The notes under the pieces were generated by a model that saw only the letters and a list, made by a program, of their open reading frames with translations, did not search any database and had not been told where the DNA came from. Shown piece after piece: positions 1 to 9,252 of a DNA stretch of 64,000 nt. The stretch covers positions 2,914,001 through 2,978,000 of the forward strand of contig NZ_OY781106.1 of assembly GCF_963676475.1 (NCBI RefSeq). Reading direction: 5' to 3'. The stretch comes from an uncultured Celeribacter sp. (GTDB lineage: Bacteria; Pseudomonadota; Alphaproteobacteria; Rhodobacterales; Rhodobacteraceae). Position numbers and translations under genes: made by a program. Positions within the stretch are counted from its first letter, which is position 1. Each line of letters starts with the position of its first letter.

Positions 1-164
1 ATGTGCTGGGAATGACGTGGTTTCACATGTGGTGCGCGGCACGTCGTAAGGATTTCATTACGGGTACAAACACCCGAAGCGGTCGTCATTATCGGATGAT
101 GAACGAACTTCCGACGCTGTTCATGATCTTCATCGTGGTGATGATTATCGCCAAGCCATTCTGA
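1..164 (+). CDS. hemJ: HemJ-like protoporphyrinogen oxidase, C-terminal end
   Basis: Only the last 53 codons lie in the window, read from base 3 to the TGA at 162-164. The end (YRMMNELPTLFM, then a hydrophobic helix and IAKPF) matches the C-terminus of HemJ, the membrane enzyme that oxidises protoporphyrinogen IX to protoporphyrin IX in heme synthesis. A final membrane segment is visible. The position directly upstream of rho is the usual arrangement in Rhodobacteraceae. The N-terminal His and Lys needed for activity are outside the window. Confidence 0.75.
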   Translation, partial: VLGMTWFHMWCAARRKDFITGTNTRSGRHYRMMNELPTLFMIFIVVMIIAKPF

Positions 165-290
165 GAAAGATTGACTTAACCTCTGTCTGTTTCTATCACT
201 CTGCCAAACCCGCGCCGTCCGGCGTAAGGGATTCTCCACTGAGACATGACTGAAAGACCCGCCTGACGTGCCGGTCCAATTGGATTTTCT

Positions 291-1562
291 ATGAGCGACA
301 CCACTCTCAATCTGGCTGATTTGAAAGCCCAAAGCCCCAAAGACCTTCTGGCCATGGCCGAAGAATTGGAGATCGAAAACGCCTCGACCATGCGTAAGGG
401 CGAGATGATGTTTTCGATTCTCAAGGAACGTGCGGAAGATGAATGGGTCATCTCCGGCGATGGCGTGCTTGAAGTGCTTCAAGACGGCTTTGGCTTTCTG
501 CGATCCCCTGAAGCAAACTATCTGCCGGGGCCTGACGACATTTACGTCTCGCCCGATGTGATCCGTCAACATGGTCTTCGTACTGGCGACACCGTCGAAG
601 GCGTGATGCATGCGCCGAACGAGAACGAGCGCTATTTCGCGATCACCAAGGTCACGATGATCAACTTTGAGGAGCCTGAGAAGGCCCGTCATAAGATCAA
701 CTTTGACAACCTCACGCCGCTCTATCCGGACGAACGCCTCAAGATGGAGATCGAGGATCCGACCATCAAGGACCGTTCCGCACGCATCATCGACCTCGTG
801 TCGCCGATCGGGAAAGGCCAACGTGCGCTGATCGTGGCGCCGCCGCGCACGGGTAAAACCGTCTTGCTGCAAAACATCGCGCATTCGATCGAAACCAACC
901 ACCCTGAGTGCTATCTCATCGTGTTGTTGATCGACGAACGCCCCGAAGAGGTGACGGACATGCAGCGGTCTGTGAAAGGTGAGGTGATTTCCTCGACCTT
1001 TGACGAGCCTGCGACCCGTCACGTCGCCGTTTCCGAAATGGTGATCGAGAAAGCGAAACGTCTGGTTGAGCATAAGCGTGACGTTGTCATCTTGCTCGAC
1101 TCGATCACGCGTCTTGGTCGCGCCTTCAACACCGTTGTGCCGTCCTCTGGTAAGGTGCTCACGGGCGGTGTGGACGCCAACGCCCTGCAACGCCCGAAAC
1201 GCTTCTTCGGTGCGGCTCGGAACATCGAAGAGGGTGGGTCGCTGACCATCATCGCAACCGCTCTGATCGACACCGGCTCGCGGATGGATGAGGTGATCTT
1301 TGAAGAATTCAAAGGGACCGGTAACTCCGAGATTGTTCTGGATCGCAAAGTGGCTGACAAGCGCGTCTTCCCGGCAATGGACATCCTTAAATCCGGTACA
1401 CGGAAAGAAGAGCTCTTGGTCGATGCAAAAGATCTGCAAAAAACCTATGTGCTGCGTCGTATCCTGAACCCGATGGGCACGACGGATGCGATTGAGTTCT
1501 TGATTTCCAAGCTTAAGCAGACCAAAACAAATGGCGAATTCTTCGACTCGATGAACGCCTAA
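291..1562 (+). CDS. rho: Transcription termination factor Rho
   Basis: 423 residues, the usual length. Rho is a hexameric RNA-dependent ATPase that unwinds RNA-DNA hybrids and terminates transcription. Visible in order: N-terminal helical region (MSDTTLNLADLKAQ), a cold-shock-like RNA-binding domain containing GFGFLRSPEANYLPGPDDIYVS (around residues 60-85, split here only for length), the Walker A stretch APPRTGKTVLL near residue 184, LIDERPEEVTDMQR, and the Walker B/RecA core around VVILLDSITRLGRAFN. It starts 126 bases after hemJ. This spacer contains no gene that I can recognise and probably holds the promoter. mnmE follows 27 bases downstream. Confidence 0.97.
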   Translation: MSDTTLNLADLKAQSPKDLLAMAEELEIENASTMRKGEMMFSILKERAEDEWVISGDGVLEVLQDGFGFLRSPEANYLPGPDDIYVSPDVIRQHGLRTGDTVEGVMHAPNENERYFAITKVTMINFEEPEKARHKINFDNLTPLYPDERLKMEIEDPTIKDRSARIIDLVSPIGKGQRALIVAPPRTGKTVLLQNIAHSIETNHPECYLIVLLIDERPEEVTDMQRSVKGEVISSTFDEPATRHVAVSEMVIEKAKRLVEHKRDVVILLDSITRLGRAFNTVVPSSGKVLTGGVDANALQRPKRFFGAARNIEEGGSLTIIATALIDTGSRMDEVIFEEFKGTGNSEIVLDRKVADKRVFPAMDILKSGTRKEELLVDAKDLQKTYVLRRILNPMGTTDAIEFLISKLKQTKTNGEFFDSMNA

Positions 1563-1589
1563 ATGTAAGGATATCAATAGGTTAAACCT

Positions 1590-2876
1590 ATGGATACGAT
1601 TTATGCCTTGGCAACAGCCCGCGGTAAAGCAGGCGTCGCAGTGGTCCGGATTTCCGGGCCGCTTGCGTTTTGGGCTGTCGAAAACTTAACTGGCGATGTG
1701 CCCGCTCCACGTCGAACGGCTCTGCGTGTTCTGAAAAATTCTGAGGGCGTCATGCTCGACGAAGCTTTGGTGATCTGCTTTGAAAAGGGCGCGTCTTTCA
1801 CCGGCGAAGAGAGTGCCGAGCTACAACTTCATGGCTCCGTTGCGATCATCAATGCCGTGCTTCAAGCGCTCGCTGAACTGGATGGATTGCGTTTGGCTGA
1901 GGCAGGTGAATTCACGCGTCGGGCTTTGGAAAATGAACAGCTCGATCTCGCCCAGGTCGAAGGACTCGCAGATCTGATTGAGGCAGAAACGGAGGCACAG
2001 CGTCGGCAGGCGTTGAAGGTCTTTTCCGGTGCGCTTGGTGATAAAGCAGAGCGCTGGCGAGCCGCTTTGTTGCGTGCTGCGGCCTTGATTGAGGCGACGA
2101 TTGATTTCGCCGATGAAGAGGTTCCAACGGACGTCTCGCCCGAGGTTTTGGAATTGATCGCGCTGACGATGATGGAGCTCGAAGAGGAAATCAAAGGCGC
2201 GAAGATGGCGGAACGCATTCGGGATGGGTTTGAAGTTGCCATCGTTGGCCCGCCGAATGCCGGTAAATCAACTCTGTTGAACGCGCTCGCGGGGCGTGAG
2301 GCGGCGATCACGTCTGAATTTGCCGGAACGACACGTGACATCATTGAAGTGCGCATGGATTTGCGGGGGCTACCTGTGACGCTTCTTGATACCGCTGGGC
2401 TTCGGGAAACCAGTGATGCGGTTGAAGCGATCGGTATTGATCGGGCAAGAAGCCGCTCGGCGCATGCCGATTTGCGAGTTATCTTGCTTCCAAATGCCGA
2501 TGCTGAGCCTGAAATATCACCGCAAGACGGCGATCTTGTTTTGATCGGTAAGGATGACAGTGGCGTTTTTCCGCAGTCCGTTTCCGGTAAAACCGGGCAG
2601 GGCGTTGATCGTATGGTTGCGCATATCGCAGAGACGCTTTCAGATCGCGCTACTGATGCTTCTTCAGCGATTCGGGAACGTCACCGTGTTGCAATTCAGG
2701 ATGCGCTTGTCTCTATGGAATCAGCGCGAAATGAGGTATTGCTCGGCGGTGAACGTGCTGAGCTCGCGGCCGAAGAGTTGCGCCGCGCGGTTTATGCGCT
2801 GAACTGCCTTGTCGGGCGGATTGATGTCGAGAACATTCTTGGGGAAATCTTCTCCAGTTTTTGCATCGGGAAATGA
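1590..2876 (+). CDS. mnmE: tRNA uridine-5-carboxymethylaminomethyl modification GTPase
   Basis: 428 residues. MnmE works with MnmG to install the carboxymethylaminomethyl group on wobble U34 of several tRNAs. Visible: N-terminal formyl-tetrahydrofolate-binding domain (MDTIYALATARGKAGVAVVRISG), a central G domain with the G1 loop GPPNAGKSTLLNAL near residue 217, the G2 motif GTTRD and G3 DTAGLR, and the C-terminal helical domain ending FCIGK with the conserved catalytic Cys. The stop is immediately followed by the mnmG ATG, so the pair is translationally coupled. Confidence 0.97.
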   Translation: MDTIYALATARGKAGVAVVRISGPLAFWAVENLTGDVPAPRRTALRVLKNSEGVMLDEALVICFEKGASFTGEESAELQLHGSVAIINAVLQALAELDGLRLAEAGEFTRRALENEQLDLAQVEGLADLIEAETEAQRRQALKVFSGALGDKAERWRAALLRAAALIEATIDFADEEVPTDVSPEVLELIALTMMELEEEIKGAKMAERIRDGFEVAIVGPPNAGKSTLLNALAGREAAITSEFAGTTRDIIEVRMDLRGLPVTLLDTAGLRETSDAVEAIGIDRARSRSAHADLRVILLPNADAEPEISPQDGDLVLIGKDDSGVFPQSVSGKTGQGVDRMVAHIAETLSDRATDASSAIRERHRVAIQDALVSMESARNEVLLGGERAELAAEELRRAVYALNCLVGRIDVENILGEIFSSFCIGK

Positions 2877-4769
2877 ATGAAAACGCGAGGAGTGTTTCAC
2901 GTGAAACATACCGACTTCGATGTTGTCGTCGTGGGTGGCGGCCATGCTGGATGTGACGCTGCGGCGGCCGCTGCAAGGGCAGGCGCTCGCACGGCACTGA
3001 TCACTTTGAGGAAAAGTGGCATAGGCGTCATGTCCTGTAACCCGGCCATTGGTGGCTTGGGAAAAGGTCACCTGGTGCGCGAGATTGACGCGCTTGATGG
3101 TTTAATGGGGCGGATCGCGGATAAAGCCGGGATCCAATTTCGCCTTTTGAATCGTCGTAAAGGACCGGCCGTCCAAGGTCCGCGTGCACAGGCGGATCGT
3201 AAAATCTACCGCACAGAGATGTTGGCGGAGTTGGAGGCGACCGAAAACTTGACGATCATCGAAGCTGAGGTCGCCGATCTTTTACTTGATGGCGATGCTG
3301 TAAATGGTGTCGTTTTAGGTGACCAATCTGAGATCAAAGCTGGTGCTGTTGTTTTGACAACCGGGACGTTTTTGAATGGCTTGATCCATATCGGTGAAGA
3401 ACAACGTCCGGGCGGACGGATTGGTGATAAGCCATCTGTGGCTTTGGCGGACCGACTGTACGGGCTTAACCTCCCTATGGGGCGTCTAAAAACAGGCACA
3501 CCACCACGTTTAAATGGTAAAACCATTTCTTGGGATATTTTGGAGGCACAGCCGGGCGATGAAGAGCCTGTGGTGTTTTCCTTCCTGAATAGCAAACCGT
3601 TTGCACGCCAGGTGTCTTGCGGCATTACACATACAAACGAGAAAACACACGACATCATTCGAGAGAACCTATCTCGTTCCGCGATGTATGGTGGGCATAT
3701 CGAGGGGGTTGGGCCGCGGTATTGCCCATCTATCGAAGACAAAATTGTTCGTTTCGCTGATAAGTCTTCGCATCAAATCTTTCTTGAACCGGAAGGTGTT
3801 GATGACGATACAGTCTATCCGAATGGTATTTCGACCTCACTGCCACTTGAAGTGCAGGAGGCCTATGTACGTTCCATTCGTGGCCTTGAAAATGTTGAAA
3901 TTCTTCAGCCGGGTTATGCGATTGAATATGACTATGTCGATCCGCGAGCACTTCGTTTGACATTGGAATTGCGCGATGTGCCAAGCTTGTTCCTAGCTGG
4001 TCAAATCAATGGAACTACAGGATATGAAGAAGCCGCAGCACAAGGTCTTGTGGCAGGGATGAATGCTGCGCGTAAATCTATGGGAAAAGATGGTGCGAGT
4101 TTTACGCGATCTGAAAGCTATATCGGCGTGATGATCGACGATCTTGTGACACGCGGTGTGAGCGAACCCTACCGTATGTTTACGTCTCGAGCTGAATTCC
4201 GTCTATCTTTGCGTGCCGATAATGCGGATCAACGTCTCACGCCTCTTGGGAAAGATTTGGGATTGGTTCATCAGCTTCGTGCAGAAGTTTTCGACAAGAA
4301 AATGGATGAATTGTCGAAGGGGAGAGATCTGCTTGAAAAAGAGAGTTATACTCCGAAGCAGCTTAGCGCTGTTGGTGTTTCAGTCAGTTCAGACGGCTCC
4401 CGACGAACGGCATATGAAGTTTTGGCTTTCCCTAATGTCACCTTCGAAAATATCATTTCTCTAAATGAGGAAATCTCTGAGATCTCGCCTGACATTAGAG
4501 TGCAGCTCGCACGTGATGCGCTTTATGCGAATTACATAGAACGCCAACAGCGAGATGTCGAAGCGATGAAGCGTGATGAGCTTCAAGTTATCCCAGATGA
4601 TTTTGATTACTCTGTGCTGAGTGGACTTTCAAATGAGCTGCGCAGTAAACTTACCTTGGCGCGTCCGCAAACGATTTCGCAAGCTGGTCGGGTTGAAGGT
4701 ATGACACCTGCTGCTGTCACCTTGATCCTCGCGCGACTTCGTCAATCTCAGAGAGAGAAAGCATCCTGA
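2877..4769 (+). CDS. mnmG: tRNA uridine-5-carboxymethylaminomethyl modification enzyme (FAD-dependent)
   Basis: 630 residues, the usual length. MnmG (GidA) is the FAD and NADH-dependent partner of MnmE. The N-terminal dinucleotide fold VVVGGGHAGCDAA is visible near residue 17, followed by the family signatures CNPAIGGLGKGHLV and GPAVQGPRAQADR, and by TGTPPRL and GYEEAAAQG further on. The ATG at 2877 abuts the mnmE stop. A GTG at 2892, inside the parS site, is an alternative start. The 3' end overlaps rsmG by one base. Confidence 0.97.
   Translation: MKTRGVFHVKHTDFDVVVVGGGHAGCDAAAAAARAGARTALITLRKSGIGVMSCNPAIGGLGKGHLVREIDALDGLMGRIADKAGIQFRLLNRRKGPAVQGPRAQADRKIYRTEMLAELEATENLTIIEAEVADLLLDGDAVNGVVLGDQSEIKAGAVVLTTGTFLNGLIHIGEEQRPGGRIGDKPSVALADRLYGLNLPMGRLKTGTPPRLNGKTISWDILEAQPGDEEPVVFSFLNSKPFARQVSCGITHTNEKTHDIIRENLSRSAMYGGHIEGVGPRYCPSIEDKIVRFADKSSHQIFLEPEGVDDDTVYPNGISTSLPLEVQEAYVRSIRGLENVEILQPGYAIEYDYVDPRALRLTLELRDVPSLFLAGQINGTTGYEEAAAQGLVAGMNAARKSMGKDGASFTRSESYIGVMIDDLVTRGVSEPYRMFTSRAEFRLSLRADNADQRLTPLGKDLGLVHQLRAEVFDKKMDELSKGRDLLEKESYTPKQLSAVGVSVSSDGSRRTAYEVLAFPNVTFENIISLNEEISEISPDIRVQLARDALYANYIERQQRDVEAMKRDELQVIPDDFDYSVLSGLSNELRSKLTLARPQTISQAGRVEGMTPAAVTLILARLRQSQREKAS
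2893..2908. promoter_or_regulatory. parS: parS centromere site 1 (perfect palindrome)
   Basis: TGTTTCACGTGAAACA is a perfect 16-base match to the bacterial parS consensus bound by ParB. It lies inside the first codons of mnmG and encodes FHVK there. parA and parB are 2.5-4 kb downstream, so this is very probably a functional centromere site close to the origin. Confidence 0.93.
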
Positions 4770-5386
4770 TGACTTCAATGAAGTTTGCCGATTTCGATGT
4801 TTCACGTGAAACATTCGAGCGGCTGGAAACCTATCTGGCTTTGCTTCAAAAATGGAATCCCGCGATCAATCTGGTGGCTAAATCTACCGTCGGTATGGCG
4901 TGGGATCGCCATTTTGTGGATTCAGCACAAGTGTTTCGTATTGCGCCTAAGCAAATCGAACATTGGTGCGACATTGGCAGCGGGGGCGGTTTTCCAGGTT
5001 TGGTTTGCGCGACGTTGGCAAAAGAATTCTCACCCGAAATGACGTTTACGATGGTGGAATCCGATCAACGTAAAGCCACTTTTTTGAGAACTGTTGTCCG
5101 CGAGCTGGATTTAAATGCAACGGTTAAATCAGAACGCATTGAAATGCTTGAGCCAATGAAGGCAGATGTTATTTCTGCAAGGGCTTTGGCATCCCTTCCA
5201 AAGCTTTTGGAGTACGCTAAACGCCATTTAGCACCGGGCGGTCATGGACTGTTTTTGAAGGGTACGTCTTTTCGCGCTGAACTCGTCGAATCCCTTGAAA
5301 ACTGGCGTTTCAACCACAAAGAATATGCGAGCGCAACGGATGCGGAATCCGTGATTCTGCTGATCGGAGATATAGAACGTGTCTGA
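4769..5386 (+). CDS. rsmG: 16S rRNA (guanine-N7) methyltransferase
   Basis: 205 residues. RsmG (GidB) methylates N7 of G527 (E. coli numbering) in 16S rRNA using S-adenosylmethionine. The SAM-binding motif appears as CDIGSGGGFPGL around residue 70, followed by VESDQRKATFLR and the DVISARALASL region typical of the family. The start ATG overlaps the mnmG stop (TGATG). The 3' end overlaps the GTG start of parA by 8 bases, consistent with one operon. Confidence 0.96.
   Translation: MTSMKFADFDVSRETFERLETYLALLQKWNPAINLVAKSTVGMAWDRHFVDSAQVFRIAPKQIEHWCDIGSGGGFPGLVCATLAKEFSPEMTFTMVESDQRKATFLRTVVRELDLNATVKSERIEMLEPMKADVISARALASLPKLLEYAKRHLAPGGHGLFLKGTSFRAELVESLENWRFNHKEYASATDAESVILLIGDIERV
4798..4813. 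promoter_or_regulatory. parS: parS centromere site 2 (perfect palindrome)
   Basis: A second perfect TGTTTCACGTGAAACA, 1.9 kb from the first, located near the start of rsmG and encoding part of DVSRETF. As with site 1, it sits near the start codon of a gene in the mnmE-mnmG-rsmG-parA-parB run. Confidence 0.93.
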
Positions 5387-6179
5387 CCTTTCTCGTCCCA
5401 AGGGCCCGAAAATCATCGCTGTTGCAAACCAGAAAGGTGGAGTTGGCAAAACAACGACGGCGATCAATCTTGCGGCAGCTTTGGTAAAAAACGGTTGCCG
5501 TGTCCTAGTTGTTGATCTTGATCCACAAGGAAACGCCTCTACTGGACTGGGGATTGATACGGAAAATCGTGGTTATACCACTTATGATCTTATTCTTGGT
5601 GAGGCCGATCTTCATGAAGTGATTCAAACAACCGAGTTTGAAAATCTTTGGATTTCCCCGGCGACTGTCGATCTGAGCTCTGCTGACATCGAGATGGTGA
5701 CAAATGAAAAGCGTAGCTTTCTCTTACATGACGCTTTGCGCCAACATGCGATAGATGATTATGCCTTTGATTTCATCTTAATAGACTGTCCGCCGTCTTT
5801 AAGTCTGCTGACAGTAAATGCTATGGTTGCGGCTGAGTCCGTATTGGTGCCATTGCAGAGTGAGTTTTTTGCTTTAGAGGGGCTTTCACAACTCATGTTG
5901 ACCGTTCGTGAGGTTCGTCAAACAGCGAATTCCAAATTGCGTATCGAAGGAGTCGTTTTGACGATGTATGACCAACGCAACAATTTGTCCCGCCAGGTCG
6001 AACAGGATGCGCGTGATAATCTTGGGGATTTGGTGTTCGAAACGGTCATTCCGCGCAATGTGCGTATCAGTGAGGCGCCTTCTTTCGCTTTGCCCGTTTT
6101 GGATTATGATCCGATGTCAAAAGGGAGTTTGGCCTATCAGGCGCTGGCGAAAGAAGTGATTGCGAAAGAAGGACGATAA
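5379..6179 (+). CDS. parA: Chromosome partitioning ATPase ParA
   Basis: 266 residues starting at GTG. ParA is a deviant Walker ATPase that moves ParB-parS complexes during chromosome segregation. The deviant Walker A motif NQKGGVGKTTTAINLA is near residue 17, with the second-motif stretch DLDPQGNASTGLG and the Walker B-like FILIDCPPSL further on. It overlaps the end of rsmG by 8 bases and is followed one base later by parB. The chromosomal-type sequence and nearby parS sites show that this is the chromosome system, not a plasmid one. Confidence 0.97.
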   Translation: MSDLSRPKGPKIIAVANQKGGVGKTTTAINLAAALVKNGCRVLVVDLDPQGNASTGLGIDTENRGYTTYDLILGEADLHEVIQTTEFENLWISPATVDLSSADIEMVTNEKRSFLLHDALRQHAIDDYAFDFILIDCPPSLSLLTVNAMVAAESVLVPLQSEFFALEGLSQLMLTVREVRQTANSKLRIEGVVLTMYDQRNNLSRQVEQDARDNLGDLVFETVIPRNVRISEAPSFALPVLDYDPMSKGSLAYQALAKEVIAKEGR

Positions 6180-6180
6180 A

Positions 6181-7092
6181 ATGGCAAATCCGAGCAAACC
6201 GAAAAACCGAGGCCTCGGGCGCGGCCTTTCCGCTTTAATGGCGGATGTAACACAGGATGCGCCAGATCAAAACTCTTCCAATGATGAGCCGCGTCGCGCC
6301 GATATGTTGGTGCCGATTGAGAGAATCGTACCAAATCCTGATCAGCCTCGACGCACTTTCAACCAGTCAGCACTTGATGAGCTGGCCGATTCTATTCGTG
6401 AAAAAGGCGTTATTCAGCCTCTGATCGTACGCGAAAGTCCTCGCAAAGCTGGCGAATATGAAATCGTTGCGGGTGAGCGACGTTGGCGTGCATCGCAGCT
6501 TGCACGTTTGCATGAGCTTCCTGTTCTGGTTCGCGAGTATTCCGACACGGAAGTGCTCGAAGTCGCCATTATCGAGAACATCCAACGTTCTGATCTCAAC
6601 GCAATCGAAGAGGCCGCTGGCTATCAGCAGCTGATGGAGCGCTTTGGGCACACGCAGGAAAAGCTATCAGATGCTTTGGGGAAAAGCCGGAGCCACATCG
6701 CCAACCTAATCCGTCTTTTGAATCTTCCGAGCGATGTTCAGGCGCTTGTCGTATCAGGTCAGCTGTCTGCCGGCCATGCGCGGGCATTGATCACAGCTGA
6801 AGATCCCTCTGCATTGGCGAAAAAAGTCATTGAGGGTGGCCTTTCTGTGCGGGAAACGGAGCGTTTGGCGAAGGCGGAAAAGACACCAACTGAGCCTAAA
6901 ACTAAGAAATCTTATAAATCGTCTGAAAAAGATGCGGATACGCGTGCGCTAGAAACCGATCTTTCCGCAGCCATTCGGATGAAGGTGAAAATTGATCACA
7001 AGGATGGAACTGAGAAAGGCGTGCTCTCAGTGTCCTACGATTCTTTGGATGAGTTGGATGCTCTCTGCAGCATCCTGTCCCGTGGCGCTTAA
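6181..7092 (+). CDS. parB: Chromosome partitioning protein ParB (CTPase/DNA-binding)
   Basis: About 303 residues from the ATG at 6181, preceded by AAGGAC. ParB binds parS, hydrolyses CTP and spreads along DNA. Visible: a basic N-terminal ParA-interacting tail (KNRGLGRGLSALMAD), the CTP-binding boxes GVIQPLIVR and GERRWRA, ENIQRSDLN, and the helix-turn-helix around LGKSRSHIANLIRLL. An in-frame start 21 bases upstream inside parA is less likely. The last 4 bases overlap the convergent hemW stop. Confidence 0.97.
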   Translation: MANPSKPKNRGLGRGLSALMADVTQDAPDQNSSNDEPRRADMLVPIERIVPNPDQPRRTFNQSALDELADSIREKGVIQPLIVRESPRKAGEYEIVAGERRWRASQLARLHELPVLVREYSDTEVLEVAIIENIQRSDLNAIEEAAGYQQLMERFGHTQEKLSDALGKSRSHIANLIRLLNLPSDVQALVVSGQLSAGHARALITAEDPSALAKKVIEGGLSVRETERLAKAEKTPTEPKTKKSYKSSEKDADTRALETDLSAAIRMKVKIDHKDGTEKGVLSVSYDSLDELDALCSILSRGA

Positions 7093-8246
7093 AGATCCGG
7101 GATGAGATCGCGGATGATCGCGTTCAGAACTGGCCGACCTTTCTGCGTGACAGAAAGGCGGCTATTTTCGATTTTGATGAACTCATCTTCAATCAAGTAT
7201 TTACTTTCAACAGGAAAGCCTTGACCCAAGAGAGTTGAAATCCGTGTGATATCAATGCCTTCCGTGATCCGGAGGCCCATCATCAGATATTCGATGGCTT
7301 GATCGTATCCACTTACGGTTTCACGTGGATTTTCGCCGTGACCGTTTTGATCAACGGATTTCAGCCATTGGCTCGGGGTGAGGGGCGTATCGATGGCGTA
7401 TTTCTGGCCACCCAAGGTAAGTCGTCCATGTGCACCTGGGCCAATTCCCGCATAATCACCGTAGCGCCAGTAAATGAGATTATGGCGGCTCTCAGAGCCA
7501 CTTTGGGCGTGATTAGAGACTTCATAAGCAGGCATTCCAGCCTTTTCACACTCTTCTTGCGTGACGAAATACATATCAGCCGCGCTATCGTCAGACGGCA
7601 GGCCACTCAAAAGTCCGCGATCATAGCGATCACCGAAGGCGGTGCCTTGTTCTATGGTCAGCTGATAGAGCGACAGGTGATCGACGGTCATGGAGAGAGC
7701 TTCGCGTAATTCCGTCCGCCAAGCCTCAGGCATTTGTCCTTGTCGCGCATAGATCAGGTCAAAACTCACACGATCAAAAGTATTTCGGGCAATATCGAAA
7801 GCCTTTCGAGCCTCTGACACAGAATGCAGGCGCCCGAGACGTTTCAAATCCTCGTCATGAAGCGATTGAATGCCCATGGAGACACGATTGACGCCTGCGT
7901 CGCGATAGCCCTGAAATCGCCCGGCTTCGACAGAGGTGGGGTTGGCTTCAAGCGTGATTTCAATATCATTCGCAAGTGTCCAACAGTCTCGAACCTTGCT
8001 CAAAATGGCATTTACGAGCTCAGGATCCATCAAAGACGGTGTGCCGCCGCCAAAGAATACGGTGTTCAACACGCGACCGGATGTTTCCCGTGAAACACGC
8101 TCGATCTCGGATAGATAAGCGCGCTCCCATGCGGATTGATCAATCGTCGCAGCCACGTGGGAGTTAAAATCGCAGTAGGGGCATTTCGCCTGGCAAAACG
8201 GCCAATGGATGTAGAGACCAAAGCCTCCGTTTTGCCAGTCTTCCAT
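7089..8246 (-). CDS. hemW: Radical SAM heme chaperone HemW
   Basis: 385 residues. HemW is a radical-SAM family protein that binds heme and delivers it to apoproteins, formerly misannotated as coproporphyrinogen oxidase HemN. The HemW-type iron-sulfur motif HWPFCQAKCPYCDFNSH is visible at residues 14-30, followed by VFFGGGTPSLM. It heads a leftward set with ridA, rdgB and rph just upstream; ridA ends 2 bases before the hemW start. A parS-like sequence lies inside it at 8082-8097. Confidence 0.95.
   Translation of the reverse strand: MEDWQNGGFGLYIHWPFCQAKCPYCDFNSHVAATIDQSAWERAYLSEIERVSRETSGRVLNTVFFGGGTPSLMDPELVNAILSKVRDCWTLANDIEITLEANPTSVEAGRFQGYRDAGVNRVSMGIQSLHDEDLKRLGRLHSVSEARKAFDIARNTFDRVSFDLIYARQGQMPEAWRTELREALSMTVDHLSLYQLTIEQGTAFGDRYDRGLLSGLPSDDSAADMYFVTQEECEKAGMPAYEVSNHAQSGSESRHNLIYWRYGDYAGIGPGAHGRLTLGGQKYAIDTPLTPSQWLKSVDQNGHGENPRETVSGYDQAIEYLMMGLRITEGIDITRISTLLGQGFPVESKYLIEDEFIKIENSRLSVTQKGRPVLNAIIRDLIPDL
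8082..8097. promoter_or_regulatory. parS-like site (one mismatch) inside hemW
   Basis: TGTTTCCCGTGAAACA differs from the perfect parS palindrome at one central position (A to C), which breaks the symmetry. It lies 3.3 kb from parS site 2 and could be a weaker ParB site, but binding is not shown by sequence alone. Confidence 0.5.
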
Positions 8247-8248
8247 GA

Positions 8249-8632
8249 TTATCCCTTGAACGCCGTGATTTCGATTTCGATCAGCATCTCGGGTTTGATG
8301 AGATCCGCGACAACCATGGTGGCCGCAGGACGAATATCGGCGAGGAATTCACCCAAAGCCGGGACAACTTCGTCCACCAAAGCGGAGTCGGTGATCGTGT
8401 ATTGCACCCGCACCGCGTCTTTCAGCGAAAATCCTTCGCCTTCCAGCACGGCGGAAATGGTTTTGAAACAGTTTCGAGCTTGATCGGCGATGCTCTCCGG
8501 CATGGTCATCGTGCTATAATCGTAGCCGGTCGTGCCGGAGACAAAGCACCAGTCGCCTTGCACGACGGCGCGGGAATAGCCCATGACTTTTTCGAAATCA
8601 GAGCCGGAAGAGATCAGTTTGCGGGTACTCAT
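8249..8632 (-). CDS. RidA family reactive-intermediate deaminase
   Basis: 127 residues. RidA-family proteins hydrolyse enamine/imine intermediates released by PLP enzymes such as threonine dehydratase. The fold signature shows as VSGTTGYDY, QARNCFKTISAVLEGEGFSL and a C-terminal PEMLIEIEITAFKG. The arginine that binds the carboxylate of the substrate in classic RidA is plausible in IRPAATMV. The stop of rdgB overlaps its start (8629-8632), so it is co-transcribed with rdgB and hemW. Confidence 0.9.
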   Translation of the reverse strand: MSTRKLISSGSDFEKVMGYSRAVVQGDWCFVSGTTGYDYSTMTMPESIADQARNCFKTISAVLEGEGFSLKDAVRVQYTITDSALVDEVVPALGEFLADIRPAATMVVADLIKPEMLIEIEITAFKG

Positions 8633-9252
8633 TTAGCGAGATCCTTAAAGGGTCCGGAGACCAGTTGACGAAACGCATCGGCTCGGTGGCTCATGGCCTG
8701 TTTGCGCGCAGGATCGATTTCTCCGAAGGTTTGTGTTTCACCTTCGGGGACAAACATCGGGTCATACCCAAAGCCGCGCTCTCCGCGCGCGGGCCAGACG
8801 ATGTGACCTTTGACTTTGCCTTCGAAAACCTCGTCATGACCATCGGGCCAGGCGAGGCAGAGCGTGCAACAGAACCGCGCGGTGCGGGGTTCTGTTGCAT
8901 GTGTCTCTTCGAGGCGGTTCCAGACCTTTTGCATCGCCATCGGAAAATCGCGGCCATTGGGAGTTTCTGCCCAATCGGCGGAATAGACGCCGGGCGCGCC
9001 GTCAAGAGCGTCAACTGCGAGGCCACTGTCATCGGAGAGCGCGGGGAGCCCGCTGGATTTGGCCGCAAAATGCGCTTTGATCCGGGCATTTCCGACAAAG
9101 GTGTCTTCTGTCTCATCCGGTTCTTCGAACCCGAGATCGCCAGCGGATATCACCTCGATCCCGAAGGGTTCCAAAAGCTCCGCGATCTCGCGAAGCTTGC
9201 CTTTGTTATGGGAAGCGAGAACGAGCTTTTTGCCGTCAAAAGCGCGCATCAC
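8629..9252 (-). CDS. rdgB: XTP/dITP diphosphatase (non-canonical purine NTPase)
   Basis: 207 residues. RdgB/HAM1 removes ITP, dITP and XTP from the nucleotide pool. The family start motif LVLASHNKGKLREIAELL is at residues 10-27, with ALSDDSGLAVDALDGAPGVYSA in the middle (metal and base binding) and GFGYDPMFVPEG towards the end. Four-base overlaps join it to rph upstream and ridA downstream, giving a rph-rdgB-ridA-hemW order. Confidence 0.96.
   Translation of the reverse strand: MMRAFDGKKLVLASHNKGKLREIAELLEPFGIEVISAGDLGFEEPDETEDTFVGNARIKAHFAAKSSGLPALSDDSGLAVDALDGAPGVYSADWAETPNGRDFPMAMQKVWNRLEETHATEPRTARFCCTLCLAWPDGHDEVFEGKVKGHIVWPARGERGFGYDPMFVPEGETQTFGEIDPARKQAMSHRADAFRQLVSGPFKDLAK

Noticed and set aside
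7314..7329. Sequence resembling parS (GTTTCACGTGG) in hemW
   Set aside because: Only one half-site matches; the other arm is lost.
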